This document shows, piece by piece, positions 25,956 to 34,394 of a DNA stretch of 38,450 nt (the first letter of the stretch is position 1; every line of letters starts with the position of its first letter). Origin of the DNA: an uncultured Bacteroides sp. (GTDB lineage: Bacteria; Bacteroidota; Bacteroidia; Bacteroidales; Bacteroidaceae). The notes below the pieces were generated by a model, which saw only the letters and a list, made by a program, of their open reading frames with translations, had not been told where the DNA came from and searched no databases. Location: the NCBI GenBank assembly GCA_947038155.1, contig CAMQVH010000025.1:1-38450 (forward strand), written 5' to 3'. The position numbers and the translations under genes were made by a program.

Positions 25956-26393
25956 ATGATTTATAATTTTTTATTCCCCACAAAGCCAAATACAACAAAA
26001 GTATCCTTGTTTTTATTGGCAGTCCGCATCATTTTCGGAATATTATTAATGAACCACGGTATACAGAAATGGAGCAATTTCCAGGAGTTATCCACGGCTT
26101 TTCCTGATCCGATCGGGCTGGGCAGTTCCATATCCCTCAGTTTGGCGATCTTTGGTGAGTTGGTATGTTCAATGGGCTTCATCTTCGGCTTTCTATACCG
26201 CTTGGCAATGATCCCGATGATTTTTACTATGATAGTTGCCTTTTTTGTCATCCATGCTAATGACGTATTTGCAGTAAAAGAATTGGCATTCATCTACTTA
26301 GTAGTATTTGTATTAATGTACATTGCCGGACCCGGTAAATTTTCCATAGATCATTTCATTGGAAACAAGTTGGCACACAACAAACGTAAATGA
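25956..26393 (+). CDS. DoxX family membrane protein
   Basis: A 145-residue inner-membrane protein with four hydrophobic segments (about 17-37, 60-78, 82-100 and 108-126). VRIIFGILLMNHGIQKW and the following GELVCSMGFIFGF match the DoxX family, whose members are linked to redox or oxidative stress functions, though the biochemical role is generally unknown. A hydrophilic tail (LAHNKRK) ends the protein. It stands between two terminator-bounded lipoprotein genes; I see no clear promoter. Confidence 0.88.
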   Translation: MIYNFLFPTKPNTTKVSLFLLAVRIIFGILLMNHGIQKWSNFQELSTAFPDPIGLGSSISLSLAIFGELVCSMGFIFGFLYRLAMIPMIFTMIVAFFVIHANDVFAVKELAFIYLVVFVLMYIAGPGKFSIDHFIGNKLAHNKRK

Positions 26394-26435
26394 TATAAAA
26401 ACAAGAAATAATAACCTTGATTAATTTAAAAATGT

Positions 26436-26443
26436 TATATTTG
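26436..26443 (+). promoter_or_regulatory. -7 element of the DUF3332 gene
   Basis: TATATTTG matches the consensus; CTTG lies 16 bp upstream. The leader is about 48 nt. Confidence 0.55.
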
Positions 26444-26498
26444 CATCTATTAAAAAGAGAATTTATCAATATTTTATTAATCAAAAAGTAAAGTAAAC

Positions 26499-27050
26499 AT
26501 GAAAAAAAGCAAACTGACATTAGTAGCGGTTGTACTTAGTGGTAGCTTATTATTCAGCTCCTGTGTTGGATCATTTGGCTTATTCAACCGTTTAAGTTCC
26601 TGGAATCAAGGAGTCGGAAACAAATTTGTAAATGAGCTTGTATTTTTAGCTTTCAACATTGTTCCGGTTTATGGCGTAGCATACCTTGCTGATGCCTTAG
26701 TAATCAACTCTATCGAATTCTGGAGTGGTTCCAACCCGATGGCTAATGTAGGCGACGTGAAGAAGGTAAAAGGAGAAAATGGTAACTATATGGTTAAAAC
26801 GCTTGAAAATGGTTATTCAATCACGAAGGAAGGCGAAACAGCTTCTATGGATTTGATCTACAACAAAGAAGCTAATACCTGGAATGTAGTTGCAAACGGC
26901 GAAAGCTCTGAGTTGCTAAAGATGAATAACGACGGTACTGCTGATCTGTTCTTACCCAACGGCGAAAAAATGAACGTTACATTGGACGCTCAAGGTATGA
27001 TGGCTGCCCGTCAGGCTACTATGAGCAACCTGATGTTTGCCGCTCGTTAA
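26499..27050 (+). CDS. DUF3332 family lipoprotein
   Basis: A 183-residue predicted lipoprotein with signal peptide and lipobox FSSC (Cys22). It continues FNRLSSWNQGVGNKFVNELV and a hydrophobic stretch (about 48-74, FNIVPVYGVAYLADALVINSIEFW), the hallmark of DUF3332, then a hydrophilic domain. The function of the family is unknown. It is preceded by a good -7 element and followed by a strong terminator, so it is a single-gene transcript. Confidence 0.88.
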   Translation: MKKSKLTLVAVVLSGSLLFSSCVGSFGLFNRLSSWNQGVGNKFVNELVFLAFNIVPVYGVAYLADALVINSIEFWSGSNPMANVGDVKKVKGENGNYMVKTLENGYSITKEGETASMDLIYNKEANTWNVVANGESSELLKMNNDGTADLFLPNGEKMNVTLDAQGMMAARQATMSNLMFAAR

Positions 27051-27069
27051 AAGCATATACCATAAAACA

Positions 27070-27112
27070 AAAAGGAGATGAAACCGTATAATCAGTTTCA
27101 TCTCCTTTTTTA
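27070..27112. terminator. Bidirectional terminator
   Basis: A 14-bp stem (27071-27084 with 27095-27108), preceded by A and followed by T, between the convergent DUF3332 and TamL-like genes. Confidence 0.88.
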
Positions 27113-27126
27113 TTAGCAATGATTGA

Positions 27127-29445
27127 TCAGAAAGGATATCCTACCGCAAAATGGAAAGCAAAATCACGACTGAACTTAGGATGGATAATCGGATAACGAT
27201 CTTTCCCCTTTTCATAAACAGGATTAAGCGCCTTCATACCTCCGTCAAAACGAAGAATGAAGAAATCCAGATCCAGACGAAGCCCTAATCCGTACGCTAC
27301 CGCTATTTGCTTATAGAATTTATCGAATTTAAAGACTCCTCCCGGCTGATTGTCATAATCACGAATGGTCCATATATTACCGGCGTCCACAAAGATGGCT
27401 CCCTGAAACTTCCAGAATAATTTGCTTCGATATTCAATACTGGCATCCAGCTTGATATCACCGGACTGATCCAGTAAATTGGTATTTTCATCTCTCACAA
27501 AAGAACCCGGCCCCAAGTCACGTACTGTCCAGCCACGAACACTGTTGGCACCACCGGAAAAGTATTGTTTCTCAAACGGGATAGTCTTCGCATTCCCGTA
27601 AGGAACAGCAATTCCCATGCCTATATGAAACGCAAATGAGTTACGATGATCTATCCTTATATTCTTAGAAAAGTCAAATTCTCCTTTCACATATTGTGCA
27701 TAAGGAATGCCCAGAATAGCATATTCCCCATCACTATTCTTACGGATATTCGTTGCTTTGGATAAAGCATACATGATATTTCCCGCTGATTCGAAATTAA
27801 AACGGATGGAATATGAATTGGAAGCAATTGTATTATTAATGATGGCACCACCAATACTATTGTAATGATAGCTATATCCCATATTAATAATCAAACGGTC
27901 CTGATAATTATACTGAAGAATATGGCTCTGCCCTTTGTTAATAAAATCATCCTTAAACCTCTCCGAAATTCTCGGCAAATAAAGGAAACCGATATTAATC
28001 AAATCGATACGATGTTGTATTTTCTGGCGTTGAGTCCACTTATAGCTCCATGAGGCCGATGCCATGGTACGTAGAAATTCGGGACGCATCTGATAATTAT
28101 ACTGTAATCCGAACTCTGTAGTAGCCCTAATCTTCCGTTTATAGTCCGAAGAAAGAAAAGGAAACAGGAAATTAGGAAAATTGATACTTGTCTCCACTCC
28201 ATATTCCATATAATTATTATTGGAATAACCCGCCTGAAGTCCGGAAATCACTTCATAAGCACCACGAAACTTGATCATAAAAGTCTCTGAACCACGAAAG
28301 AGATTCCTGTTTTGAAAAGAGACGGAAGCTGCTGCTCCCAAATCACCGGCTGAATTGGTTCCTTCCAATTCAAAAGCTACCGACTTGTGTTTACTCTTGG
28401 TCAACATCACATAGCAGTCAAGCTTCGCCGTATCCCCTACCTGATTTTCAAGAAAACGGATATTGGTATATTTCAAGGCGGACAGACGTCCGAAATTGGA
28501 ATAAGTCTGCTGCACATCCTGTTCATCGAACAAATCCCCCGGAGCAAAGCGAAGATTATCAGTAAGCATCTTCGGGCGTAAATAGAGTTTATCTTTATAA
28601 TAAATAGGGTACCCTTTAAAATGAAGAGAATCATTGATATCCATACTGTTCAGCGCAGAAGATTGCAGGACATCATAATCCGTAATAAAGTTAATCTTAT
28701 TTATCCAATATTGTTGGTGTGCTTTCACCGAATCGCTCACATGCGCTCTGTAGGCGTGCAAATGCAAGGTCAAGTCTACCTGATAAGTACCCCGAACCGT
28801 ATCTGCCGTATAACCGACATAATCCTTATTGAACTTATAATAACCATTCCGAAGCAACTTGTCAGTAATTCGCTGACGCTCGGCATCCAGCACGTTCACA
28901 TCAAATATCATTCCTTCTTTCAGCAGACTTTTGGCGGAATCCTGCTTCAGAAAATCAGCAATCTTAGGATCACGAATATCATATTTTAATGAATTGACAA
29001 TATAAGGATCGCCGGCTGTCACCTCATAATACAGCTTGATCTTTTTCTTCTTTATTTTAGTCGAACGCTTCACTGTGGCCGCCATATAGCCCATATTGCG
29101 CATTGCTTTTGTAATTTCATCTTGCGAGCGCTGCGCTTCAGTCTCACTATAGATTACAGGAGCATCCCCGATTCTTCTCAGGAACTTATTTCCCCATTTA
29201 GTAGAGTCTCGTCCTGAAAGGTTGTAAACATAAAGCTGTGTTTTGATTAAACTGAACCATTTGGCATTAGGGTTCTGTCGCACATACATTCGTAAGGAAG
29301 AAGGACGGACATTTTTCTGATCTGTATGAATCTTGACTTCATCCAGCAGATAAGAGCCATCCGGCACATACTTAGTGGCAGTGCACGAAGCGAGCGACAG
29401 AATGATAACGGCAAAAGTAAATAAGTAAAGAAATCCTTTCCTCAT
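27127..29445 (-). CDS. TamL-like lipidated Omp85 (BamA/TamA) protein
   Basis: A 772-residue outer-membrane protein. Unlike proteobacterial TamA it starts with a lipoprotein signal whose lipobox LASC gives Cys21, as in the TamL proteins of Bacteroidota. POTRA-like repeats follow (roughly 30-320), then the C-terminal beta-barrel with the Omp85 signature blocks KQYFSGGANSVRGWTVRDLGPG and a final aromatic FHFAVGYPF. It probably inserts proteins or lipids in the outer membrane together with a TamB-like partner, which is not in this window. It is convergent to the DUF3332 gene. The Omp85 assignment is firm; the TamL name is by resemblance. Confidence 0.88.
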   Translation of the reverse strand: MRKGFLYLFTFAVIILSLASCTATKYVPDGSYLLDEVKIHTDQKNVRPSSLRMYVRQNPNAKWFSLIKTQLYVYNLSGRDSTKWGNKFLRRIGDAPVIYSETEAQRSQDEITKAMRNMGYMAATVKRSTKIKKKKIKLYYEVTAGDPYIVNSLKYDIRDPKIADFLKQDSAKSLLKEGMIFDVNVLDAERQRITDKLLRNGYYKFNKDYVGYTADTVRGTYQVDLTLHLHAYRAHVSDSVKAHQQYWINKINFITDYDVLQSSALNSMDINDSLHFKGYPIYYKDKLYLRPKMLTDNLRFAPGDLFDEQDVQQTYSNFGRLSALKYTNIRFLENQVGDTAKLDCYVMLTKSKHKSVAFELEGTNSAGDLGAAASVSFQNRNLFRGSETFMIKFRGAYEVISGLQAGYSNNNYMEYGVETSINFPNFLFPFLSSDYKRKIRATTEFGLQYNYQMRPEFLRTMASASWSYKWTQRQKIQHRIDLINIGFLYLPRISERFKDDFINKGQSHILQYNYQDRLIINMGYSYHYNSIGGAIINNTIASNSYSIRFNFESAGNIMYALSKATNIRKNSDGEYAILGIPYAQYVKGEFDFSKNIRIDHRNSFAFHIGMGIAVPYGNAKTIPFEKQYFSGGANSVRGWTVRDLGPGSFVRDENTNLLDQSGDIKLDASIEYRSKLFWKFQGAIFVDAGNIWTIRDYDNQPGGVFKFDKFYKQIAVAYGLGLRLDLDFFILRFDGGMKALNPVYEKGKDRYPIIHPKFSRDFAFHFAVGYPF

Positions 29446-29469
29446 ACAGTATCTCTATAAAAGCGGAAG

Positions 29470-29491
29470 CAAATATATAGGGACAAAGATA
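29470..29491 (-). promoter_or_regulatory. Two candidate -7 elements of the TamL-like gene
   Basis: Minus-strand TATATTTG (29477-29470) and TATCTTTG (29491-29484) lie 25-39 bp upstream of the start codon. Neither has a perfect -33 element. Confidence 0.45.
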
Positions 29492-29550
29492 GAGCATATT
29501 TTTCGTTCGGGGAAATTATCAAAACAATAATTAATGCGACAAAAGTTCTT

Positions 29551-29648
29551 TTCACCACGAATTATAGAAATTTGCAAAGTATGCTTTGCTAATACCTATA
29601 TATTACTGACTATGTATCCTTGCAATTATTTCTATAAATCGTGGCGAA
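29551..29648. repeat. Long imperfect inverted repeat between minus-strand genes
   Basis: Bases 29551-29571 pair with 29628-29648 at 19 of 21 positions (core CCACGAATTATAGAAAT), and an inner TTGCAA pair (29572-29577, 29620-29625) extends the arms to nearly 30 bp around an AT-rich loop. Palindromes containing ATTCGTGGCGA are, from memory, dispersed in Bacteroides genomes. It could be a terminator for the M56 gene or a dispersed element. Confidence 0.75.
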
Positions 29649-29656
29649 TAAGATTC

Positions 29657-30985
29657 CTAATTTTGTTGATTTCTAAATACAATAGGAACTGTAAACTTCA
29701 CAGATACAGGCTCCCCTTTTTGCATTCCCGGCTTCCATTTTGGCATCGAATTAATCACTCGAAGAGCTTCTTTATCCAAATCCGGATCAACGCTACGTAC
29801 TACTTTCGCACCAGAAATACTACCATCTTTGTTAACCACAAACTGTACAATAACACGACCTTGAATTTTACTTTCTATCGCCTTCGTCGGATACTTGATA
29901 TTGCGACTCAAAAAACTCAGTAGTTCTTTCTGTCCCCCGGGGAAATCCGGCATCGTTTCCACTACTGAATAAATAGAATCACCTTTCGTCTCAGTGATTG
30001 CAACCTCAACCTGAGGCTCTGCTGTCTTATCCGGCTCAGCAGCTACTACAGTATCTGCTTTTTCTGTATCAGACTGGACTTTATCTGTTTTCTTATTAGC
30101 ACAATTACTGAATAACAGCAATAATGCGGCCACTGGTATAAACATCAGATACTTACCTACCATGATGTTATGAGTTCTTTTTCTGTTTAGCATTTTAATT
30201 CGTTTTTTTAAGGGTAATACACTAAAGTTGTTATAGAAGTTTGCTGCAGCCAATGAAGTATGTTTAATTCCCAACAAATGATATTGATACGATTTCTTGT
30301 CATAGCCGGACGTCACTACTTGCTTGTCCGCCAGATACTCATGATTCATACGTATTTCACTGCGTATCAACCAGGAAAACGGATTAAACCAACATAATAA
30401 TATAATCAGTTGAGCCAGTATTATATCCAATGAATGAAATTCACGGACATGAGTTTGTTCATGTATCAATATCTCATTAATTTCCTTATCCGAATATTGC
30501 ATCGGATTTATGAATATCCAGTGAAAGAAGGAACAGGGCTCCCCTACGTCTTCTGACTGATAAACAGGTACACCTTTCAGAGAATAGCGCCGAGAGCAGG
30601 CTAAAGAGTGATGTATTTTACTAACTTCTAAAAGATTACGCAGTAACAACATACCTATTCCCAATCCATAAATAATCCATAACCAGGTACCGGCCTGCCA
30701 GGTTGTCCCTTCAACTTCAGTTGTAGCAACGGGTACAGCTGTAGTAACCAGCACTTCCGGTAACAGTTTATTGTAAACGGTAGTAATCGTTTCTCCTATT
30801 GCATACTCGTCCGTCCAGCCTGAAAAATCAATCAATGGATAAATCAGCGAAGTCACACATATCAGCAGCAACATGATCCGTCTCAGCCTGAAAAATGTAT
30901 CCTTGCTGAAAGAGAGCTTATAGAATGCATATAATACAATCAAAGCTACATTTACTTTAATCAAATAGATTGCAAAAGATTCCAT
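29657..30985 (-). CDS. M56 (BlaR1/MecR1) sensor-peptidase with TonB C-terminal domain
   Basis: A 442-residue inner-membrane protein. Four hydrophobic segments (about 5-24, 35-53, 100-117 and 280-295) surround the zinc metallopeptidase motif HEQTH at 175-179, with Glu216 in MNHEYLAD as likely third ligand. After the last segment comes an acidic, Ala/Thr/Val-rich linker and a TonB C-terminal domain (about 350-440: GRVIVQFVVNKDGSISGAKVV). BlaR1-type peptidases cut their BlaI repressor on sensing a signal; the penicillin-binding sensor of BlaR1 is replaced here by the TonB domain, so the signal is probably not a beta-lactam. The BlaI gene lies 12 bp upstream, forming an operon. Confidence 0.9.
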   Translation of the reverse strand: MESFAIYLIKVNVALIVLYAFYKLSFSKDTFFRLRRIMLLLICVTSLIYPLIDFSGWTDEYAIGETITTVYNKLLPEVLVTTAVPVATTEVEGTTWQAGTWLWIIYGLGIGMLLLRNLLEVSKIHHSLACSRRYSLKGVPVYQSEDVGEPCSFFHWIFINPMQYSDKEINEILIHEQTHVREFHSLDIILAQLIILLCWFNPFSWLIRSEIRMNHEYLADKQVVTSGYDKKSYQYHLLGIKHTSLAAANFYNNFSVLPLKKRIKMLNRKRTHNIMVGKYLMFIPVAALLLLFSNCANKKTDKVQSDTEKADTVVAAEPDKTAEPQVEVAITETKGDSIYSVVETMPDFPGGQKELLSFLSRNIKYPTKAIESKIQGRVIVQFVVNKDGSISGAKVVRSVDPDLDKEALRVINSMPKWKPGMQKGEPVSVKFTVPIVFRNQQN

Positions 30986-30997
30986 GCCTATCTTGAT

Positions 30998-31360
30998 TTA
31001 TGATTCTTCATCCTCAATAATATTGATTAAATCCTCGAGTTCTTTCTTGCTGATTTTACGATCGCGGACAAAAAAGGAAACCATTTCTTTGTACGAACCT
31101 GTAAAATAGTTACTTACTACTCCATTCATAAAGCTACGCTTATAGTCGCTTTCTTTCACCAGCACATGATACTGAATAGAATTCCCTAACTTGAAAGGAG
31201 ACAAGAATTTCTTTTTCTCCAGATTACGGACTACAGAGGCAACACTTGTATATGGCGGTTTTGGTTCCGGCATTTCATTCACAATCTCCCGGATAAAACT
31301 CGGTCCCATTTTCCAAAAGTAAATCATCACTTCTTCCTCTTGTTGTGTCAATCTTTCCAT
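30998..31360 (-). CDS. BlaI/MecI/CopY-type repressor
   Basis: A 120-residue winged-helix repressor. LTQQEEEVMIYFWKMGPSF (residues 3-21) and YTSVASVVRNLEKKKFL (about 37-53) are the family DNA-binding blocks, and a C-terminal dimer region (FVRDRKISKKELEDLINII) follows. The frame is open 24 codons further up, but MERLTQQEEEVM is the usual start and the upstream part contains the promoter and operators. It should repress its own operon and be cut by the adjacent M56 peptidase. Confidence 0.92.
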   Translation of the reverse strand: MERLTQQEEEVMIYFWKMGPSFIREIVNEMPEPKPPYTSVASVVRNLEKKKFLSPFKLGNSIQYHVLVKESDYKRSFMNGVVSNYFTGSYKEMVSFFVRDRKISKKELEDLINIIEDEES

Positions 31361-31388
31361 ATCGTTATCTTTTATACTGAATATCAAA

Positions 31389-31433
31389 CTACTAATTTTA
31401 AGCAAATCTACTAAAATTAAGTAGATAATCAAT
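31389..31433 (-). promoter_or_regulatory. Promoter of blaI-M56 with two operator-like dyads
   Basis: Minus strand: ATTG (31433-31430), 19-bp spacer, TAGATTTG (31410-31403). Two copies of CTACTAAWWTTAAG lie at 31389-31402 and 31408-31421, 19 bp apart. The second forms the dyad TACTAAAATTAAGTA (31409-31423) in the promoter spacer, where a bound BlaI dimer would block transcription. Confidence 0.65.
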
Positions 31434-31518
31434 TTTTATTCATACAAATATTGTTAATATGAGAAAGAATTATTTTCAAAAAACTTGTTCAACAGCCGAT
31501 TTATTAAAAATATATTTA

Positions 31519-31526
31519 TAGCTTTG
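31519..31526 (+). promoter_or_regulatory. -7 element of the TrmH-family gene
   Basis: TAGCTTTG matches TAnnTTTG, 25 bp before the start codon. Confidence 0.5.
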
Positions 31527-31551
31527 CGGTAAATAAAGAAGTAAAAGAATA

Positions 31552-32310
31552 ATGCTAAGCAAAAATAAAATAAAGTATATCCATTCACTGGAACTAAAGA
31601 AAACACGTAAAGAAGAACAAGTATTCCTAGCCGAAGGTCCTAAATTAACAGGCGATTTACTAGGACATTTCCCTTGCCGTTTTCTGGCTGCAACTTCTTC
31701 GTGGTTACAAGCGCATCCCGACATTCAAGCAAATGAAATTGCGGAAGTCTCTCAAGAAGAACTATCACGTGCCAGCCTGCTGAAAACACCACAGCAAGTA
31801 CTTGCTGTTTTCGAGCAACCGCAATATACGTTAAGTCCGGATTTCGTACGACAGTCTCTTTGCCTGGCGCTGGATGATATTCAGGACCCGGGGAACCTGG
31901 GTACGATTATCCGGCTGGCGGACTGGTTCGGTATCGAACATATTATCTGTTCTCAGAACACGGTAGACGTATACAATCCCAAGACCATACAAGCCACTAT
32001 GGGAGGAATTGCCCGTGTTAAGGTTCATTATACCTCTCTTCCCGAATTTATTCATTCACTCGGTGATACTCCCGTATTCGGAACATTTCTGGATGGGGAA
32101 AATATGTACGAACAACCGTTGTCTGCCAACGGACTGATTGTAATGGGGAATGAAGGTAACGGAATAGGAAAAGAAGTGGAAGCACTCATCAATCGGAAAC
32201 TTTATATCCCCAATTATCCACAAGGAAAAGAAACCTCGGAATCTCTCAACGTAGCTATCGCTACCGCAGTAATCTGTGCCGAGTTCCGGCGACAGGCTGC
32301 ATGGAAGTAA
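31552..32310 (+). CDS. TrmH/SpoU-family RNA methyltransferase
   Basis: A 252-residue 2'-O-ribose methyltransferase with the alpha/beta knot fold, acting on rRNA or tRNA. The N-terminal part (KIKYIHSLELKKTRKEEQVFLAEG) is a substrate-binding SpoU domain. Motif 1 DDIQDPGNLGTIIR (about 107-120), motif 2 VMGNEGNGI and motif 3 IPNYPQGKETSESLNVAIA form the SAM pocket. Whether it is RlmB-like or targets another site is not clear. It is transcribed alone and its 3' end overlaps the convergent 125-residue gene by 50 bp. Confidence 0.92.
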   Translation: MLSKNKIKYIHSLELKKTRKEEQVFLAEGPKLTGDLLGHFPCRFLAATSSWLQAHPDIQANEIAEVSQEELSRASLLKTPQQVLAVFEQPQYTLSPDFVRQSLCLALDDIQDPGNLGTIIRLADWFGIEHIICSQNTVDVYNPKTIQATMGGIARVKVHYTSLPEFIHSLGDTPVFGTFLDGENMYEQPLSANGLIVMGNEGNGIGKEVEALINRKLYIPNYPQGKETSESLNVAIATAVICAEFRRQAAWK

Positions 32311-32638
32311 AATCAAAAGGATAAAATAAATAAGGAAACAGTACTTCTCCCCTCTTTGCAGACGCTGCGATAGCCTCTTTAAAACATGGGAAAGTTTGTC
32401 CCGAAACTATTGGAAGATTAAATTGAAACACTGAGATGTTTTTGCTGAACATCTCAGTGTTTTTTATTTCATTCACGGGGAGTAATGCTATCAGCCCGGG
32501 CATCCATTCAACAGACTCTATTTCTTCTGTCAACGAAAAAACATCCCGTACATATCCTACATCAGCAATCTCTACTACTTGTTGTCTGATAAAGCCTACA
32601 TTAGGCAGAAGCAAATAATGAGCGGCAAAGCGTTTCAT
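32261..32638 (-). CDS. Conserved-looking protein of unknown function
   Basis: A 125-residue protein that I do not recognise with confidence. It starts MKRFAAHYLLLPN, has VEIADVGYVRDVFSLTEEI and EWMPGLIALLP in the middle, and ends LFYPFDFTSMQPVAGTRHRLL. The first half resembles the small beta barrel that starts some Bacteroidota amidohydrolases, but no catalytic part is present. It begins 4 bp after the DUF4296 gene, so it is the likely last gene of the ileS-lspA cluster. The gene spans a strong plus-strand terminator hairpin and overlaps the TrmH gene tail by 50 bp. The operon position argues that it is real. Confidence 0.65.
   Translation of the reverse strand: MKRFAAHYLLLPNVGFIRQQVVEIADVGYVRDVFSLTEEIESVEWMPGLIALLPVNEIKNTEMFSKNISVFQFNLPIVSGQTFPCFKEAIAASAKRGEVLFPYLFYPFDFTSMQPVAGTRHRLLR
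32425..32466 (+). terminator. Terminator of the TrmH-family gene
   Basis: A perfect 15-bp stem (32426-32440 with 32448-32462), 7-nt loop and a T run. It lies 115 bp past the TrmH stop codon, inside the opposite-strand 125-residue gene. Confidence 0.85.
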
Positions 32639-32642
32639 AATA

Positions 32643-33725
32643 TTAACGGGAAGGTGACTGACGTCTTTGCTGATTTCTACGCTGATTCAATTGCCGTTCC
32701 CTTCTTTGCTCAATCTTCTCCTGCTGGATATGTTGCTCTACTTCAATCTGTTCCGGCTTCTTTTCAGGAGTCACCGTACGACGGCGATTCATTTCTTCCG
32801 GTGATATACGTTGATTATCCTTCAGATCATCGACTTTTCGCAAAGAGTCTTTCGAAATCTTAGTATCTTTTTGATCAGATACTTTCTTTAAAGAATCTGT
32901 CTTCAGAGCTTCCAGCTGATTAATCGAATCACGTTCGGCTACAGAAAGCGAGTCTGAGCAATGATAACGGGTTAAAGAAAAACGATCAGCCAGTAATGCA
33001 CCGGCTTTCTCTCCCTGTACTCCCGGGTAATAGATAAAACCTTTTATTTCCTTCATCACACCCAATGTATCTGCATACAAACGTAACTGGTGAACACCCG
33101 GATCAGTGATTGTTTCCAGGCGATTTAATGTATCCTTTTCATAAATAACCTGCATGGCCATCGTAACAGCTCTCAAAGAATCGGCAAGCATCGGTTCGAG
33201 GAAATGATAACGTACTTCCCAAACTAATGTATCACGATCTTTATAATTAGTATCGGCAGGTAATACAAAGGCATACTGATCATTCATCATCTCACCCGTC
33301 AGACGTATCAGACGTTTCCAGGGCCAGACATCAATACTATCACCCGGTTCCGACATCTTCGGTTTATTGTCACGCAAAGCTATCAGATGATTTATTTCAT
33401 TCTGCTGGGCTTTCAGGCGTTTGCTCACCTTCTCATAAATTTTCGATAATACCTCCGTGTTGCGTGTGTACCACACCAAAGACGAATCGAATACGGCTTC
33501 TGTCGTACCATATTTCTTGAAAACGGCATCGAGATACAAAGCCTTCTTATAATTCTCACTATAAGGCAGATTATCTCCCATAGACTTTGCCAGATGATAA
33601 TCATACAGCAAATTCTCCATCTTCGATTCTGAGATTACATCGTCAGGTCTTTTGACTTTACAGCCTGCTATCGCAAGCGCCAACATGCAAACACAACACA
33701 GATGAAACCGAAACCTACTCTTCAT
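32643..33725 (-). CDS. DUF4296 lipoprotein
   Basis: A 360-residue lipoprotein. The signal ends in lipobox IAGC (Cys22). RPDDVISESKMENLLYDYHLAKSMG (from residue 26) is the DUF4296 signature. The C-terminal part is highly charged with Gln/Arg/Lys-rich coiled-coil-like sequence (EQIEVEQHIQQEKIEQRRER). Function unknown; envelope location is inferred. Its start overlaps lspA by 11 bp, so it is translated together with the lipoprotein signal peptidase that would process it. Confidence 0.88.
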   Translation of the reverse strand: MKSRFRFHLCCVCMLALAIAGCKVKRPDDVISESKMENLLYDYHLAKSMGDNLPYSENYKKALYLDAVFKKYGTTEAVFDSSLVWYTRNTEVLSKIYEKVSKRLKAQQNEINHLIALRDNKPKMSEPGDSIDVWPWKRLIRLTGEMMNDQYAFVLPADTNYKDRDTLVWEVRYHFLEPMLADSLRAVTMAMQVIYEKDTLNRLETITDPGVHQLRLYADTLGVMKEIKGFIYYPGVQGEKAGALLADRFSLTRYHCSDSLSVAERDSINQLEALKTDSLKKVSDQKDTKISKDSLRKVDDLKDNQRISPEEMNRRRTVTPEKKPEQIEVEQHIQQEKIEQRRERQLNQRRNQQRRQSPSR

Positions 33726-34371
33726 GACCTACGCTTTCCTTTTTATTTTTATCCAGTGAATGGTAAGATTCGTTCAGATACTTGCTATAGAAAAGTAGCA
33801 AAGCAATGATACCGCAACTGATAGCAGCATCTGCAAAGTTAAAGATCGGACTGAAGAATATAAAATGTTCTCCACCTACGAAAGGCATCCATGTGGGCCA
33901 ATTTGTGTCGATAATCGGGAAATAGAACATATCCACTACTTTGCCATAGAACCAGGTAGAATATCCACCGCCTTCGGGCATAAAACTGGCAATCTGTGAA
34001 TGAGTACTTTCATTGAAAAAGACGCCATAGAATACACTGTCTATAATATTCCCCAAAGCTCCGGTCAGGATGAGGGCCACACAGACGATATATCCGGTCT
34101 TGAAGCCTTTTTTTATAATCTTATAAAGATAGTAGCCTATCAGCCCTACTGCTACAATACGGAAAGTGGTCAGAAATAACTTTCCAAATATTTCCATACC
34201 GAAAGCCATACCGTTGTTTTCGGTGAAATAGATATAAAACCAGTCCGTCACACGTATGCTTTCATGCCAATACATGTGAGTCTTAATCCAGATTTTAATG
34301 ATCTGGTCAATAATCAGTACGGAAAAGATAACAAGCAGGGCAATTCTACCCTTCGTGAATAGTTTCTTCAT
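33715..34371 (-). CDS. lspA: Lipoprotein signal peptidase (signal peptidase II)
   Basis: Inner-membrane aspartic protease that cleaves lipoprotein signal peptides before the lipidated Cys. At 218 residues it is longer than E. coli LspA (164), the extra length being an insert at about 120-170. The catalytic pair is Asp111 in GNIIDSVFYG and Asp181 in FNFADAAIS; conserved Asp22 lies in the first segment and NNGMAFG at 52-58. Four membrane segments are visible. It follows the dksA-like gene and ileS, a neighbourhood kept in many bacteria. It overlaps the DUF4296 gene by 11 bp. Confidence 0.96.
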   Translation of the reverse strand: MKKLFTKGRIALLVIFSVLIIDQIIKIWIKTHMYWHESIRVTDWFYIYFTENNGMAFGMEIFGKLFLTTFRIVAVGLIGYYLYKIIKKGFKTGYIVCVALILTGALGNIIDSVFYGVFFNESTHSQIASFMPEGGGYSTWFYGKVVDMFYFPIIDTNWPTWMPFVGGEHFIFFSPIFNFADAAISCGIIALLLFYSKYLNESYHSLDKNKKESVGHEE

Positions 34372-34394
34372 TTGTTCATCATAAATTAAACATA

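Noticed and set aside
31361..31432. N-terminal extension of the BlaI gene
   Set aside because: The stretch contains the promoter and operator dyads, and family members start at MERLTQQE.
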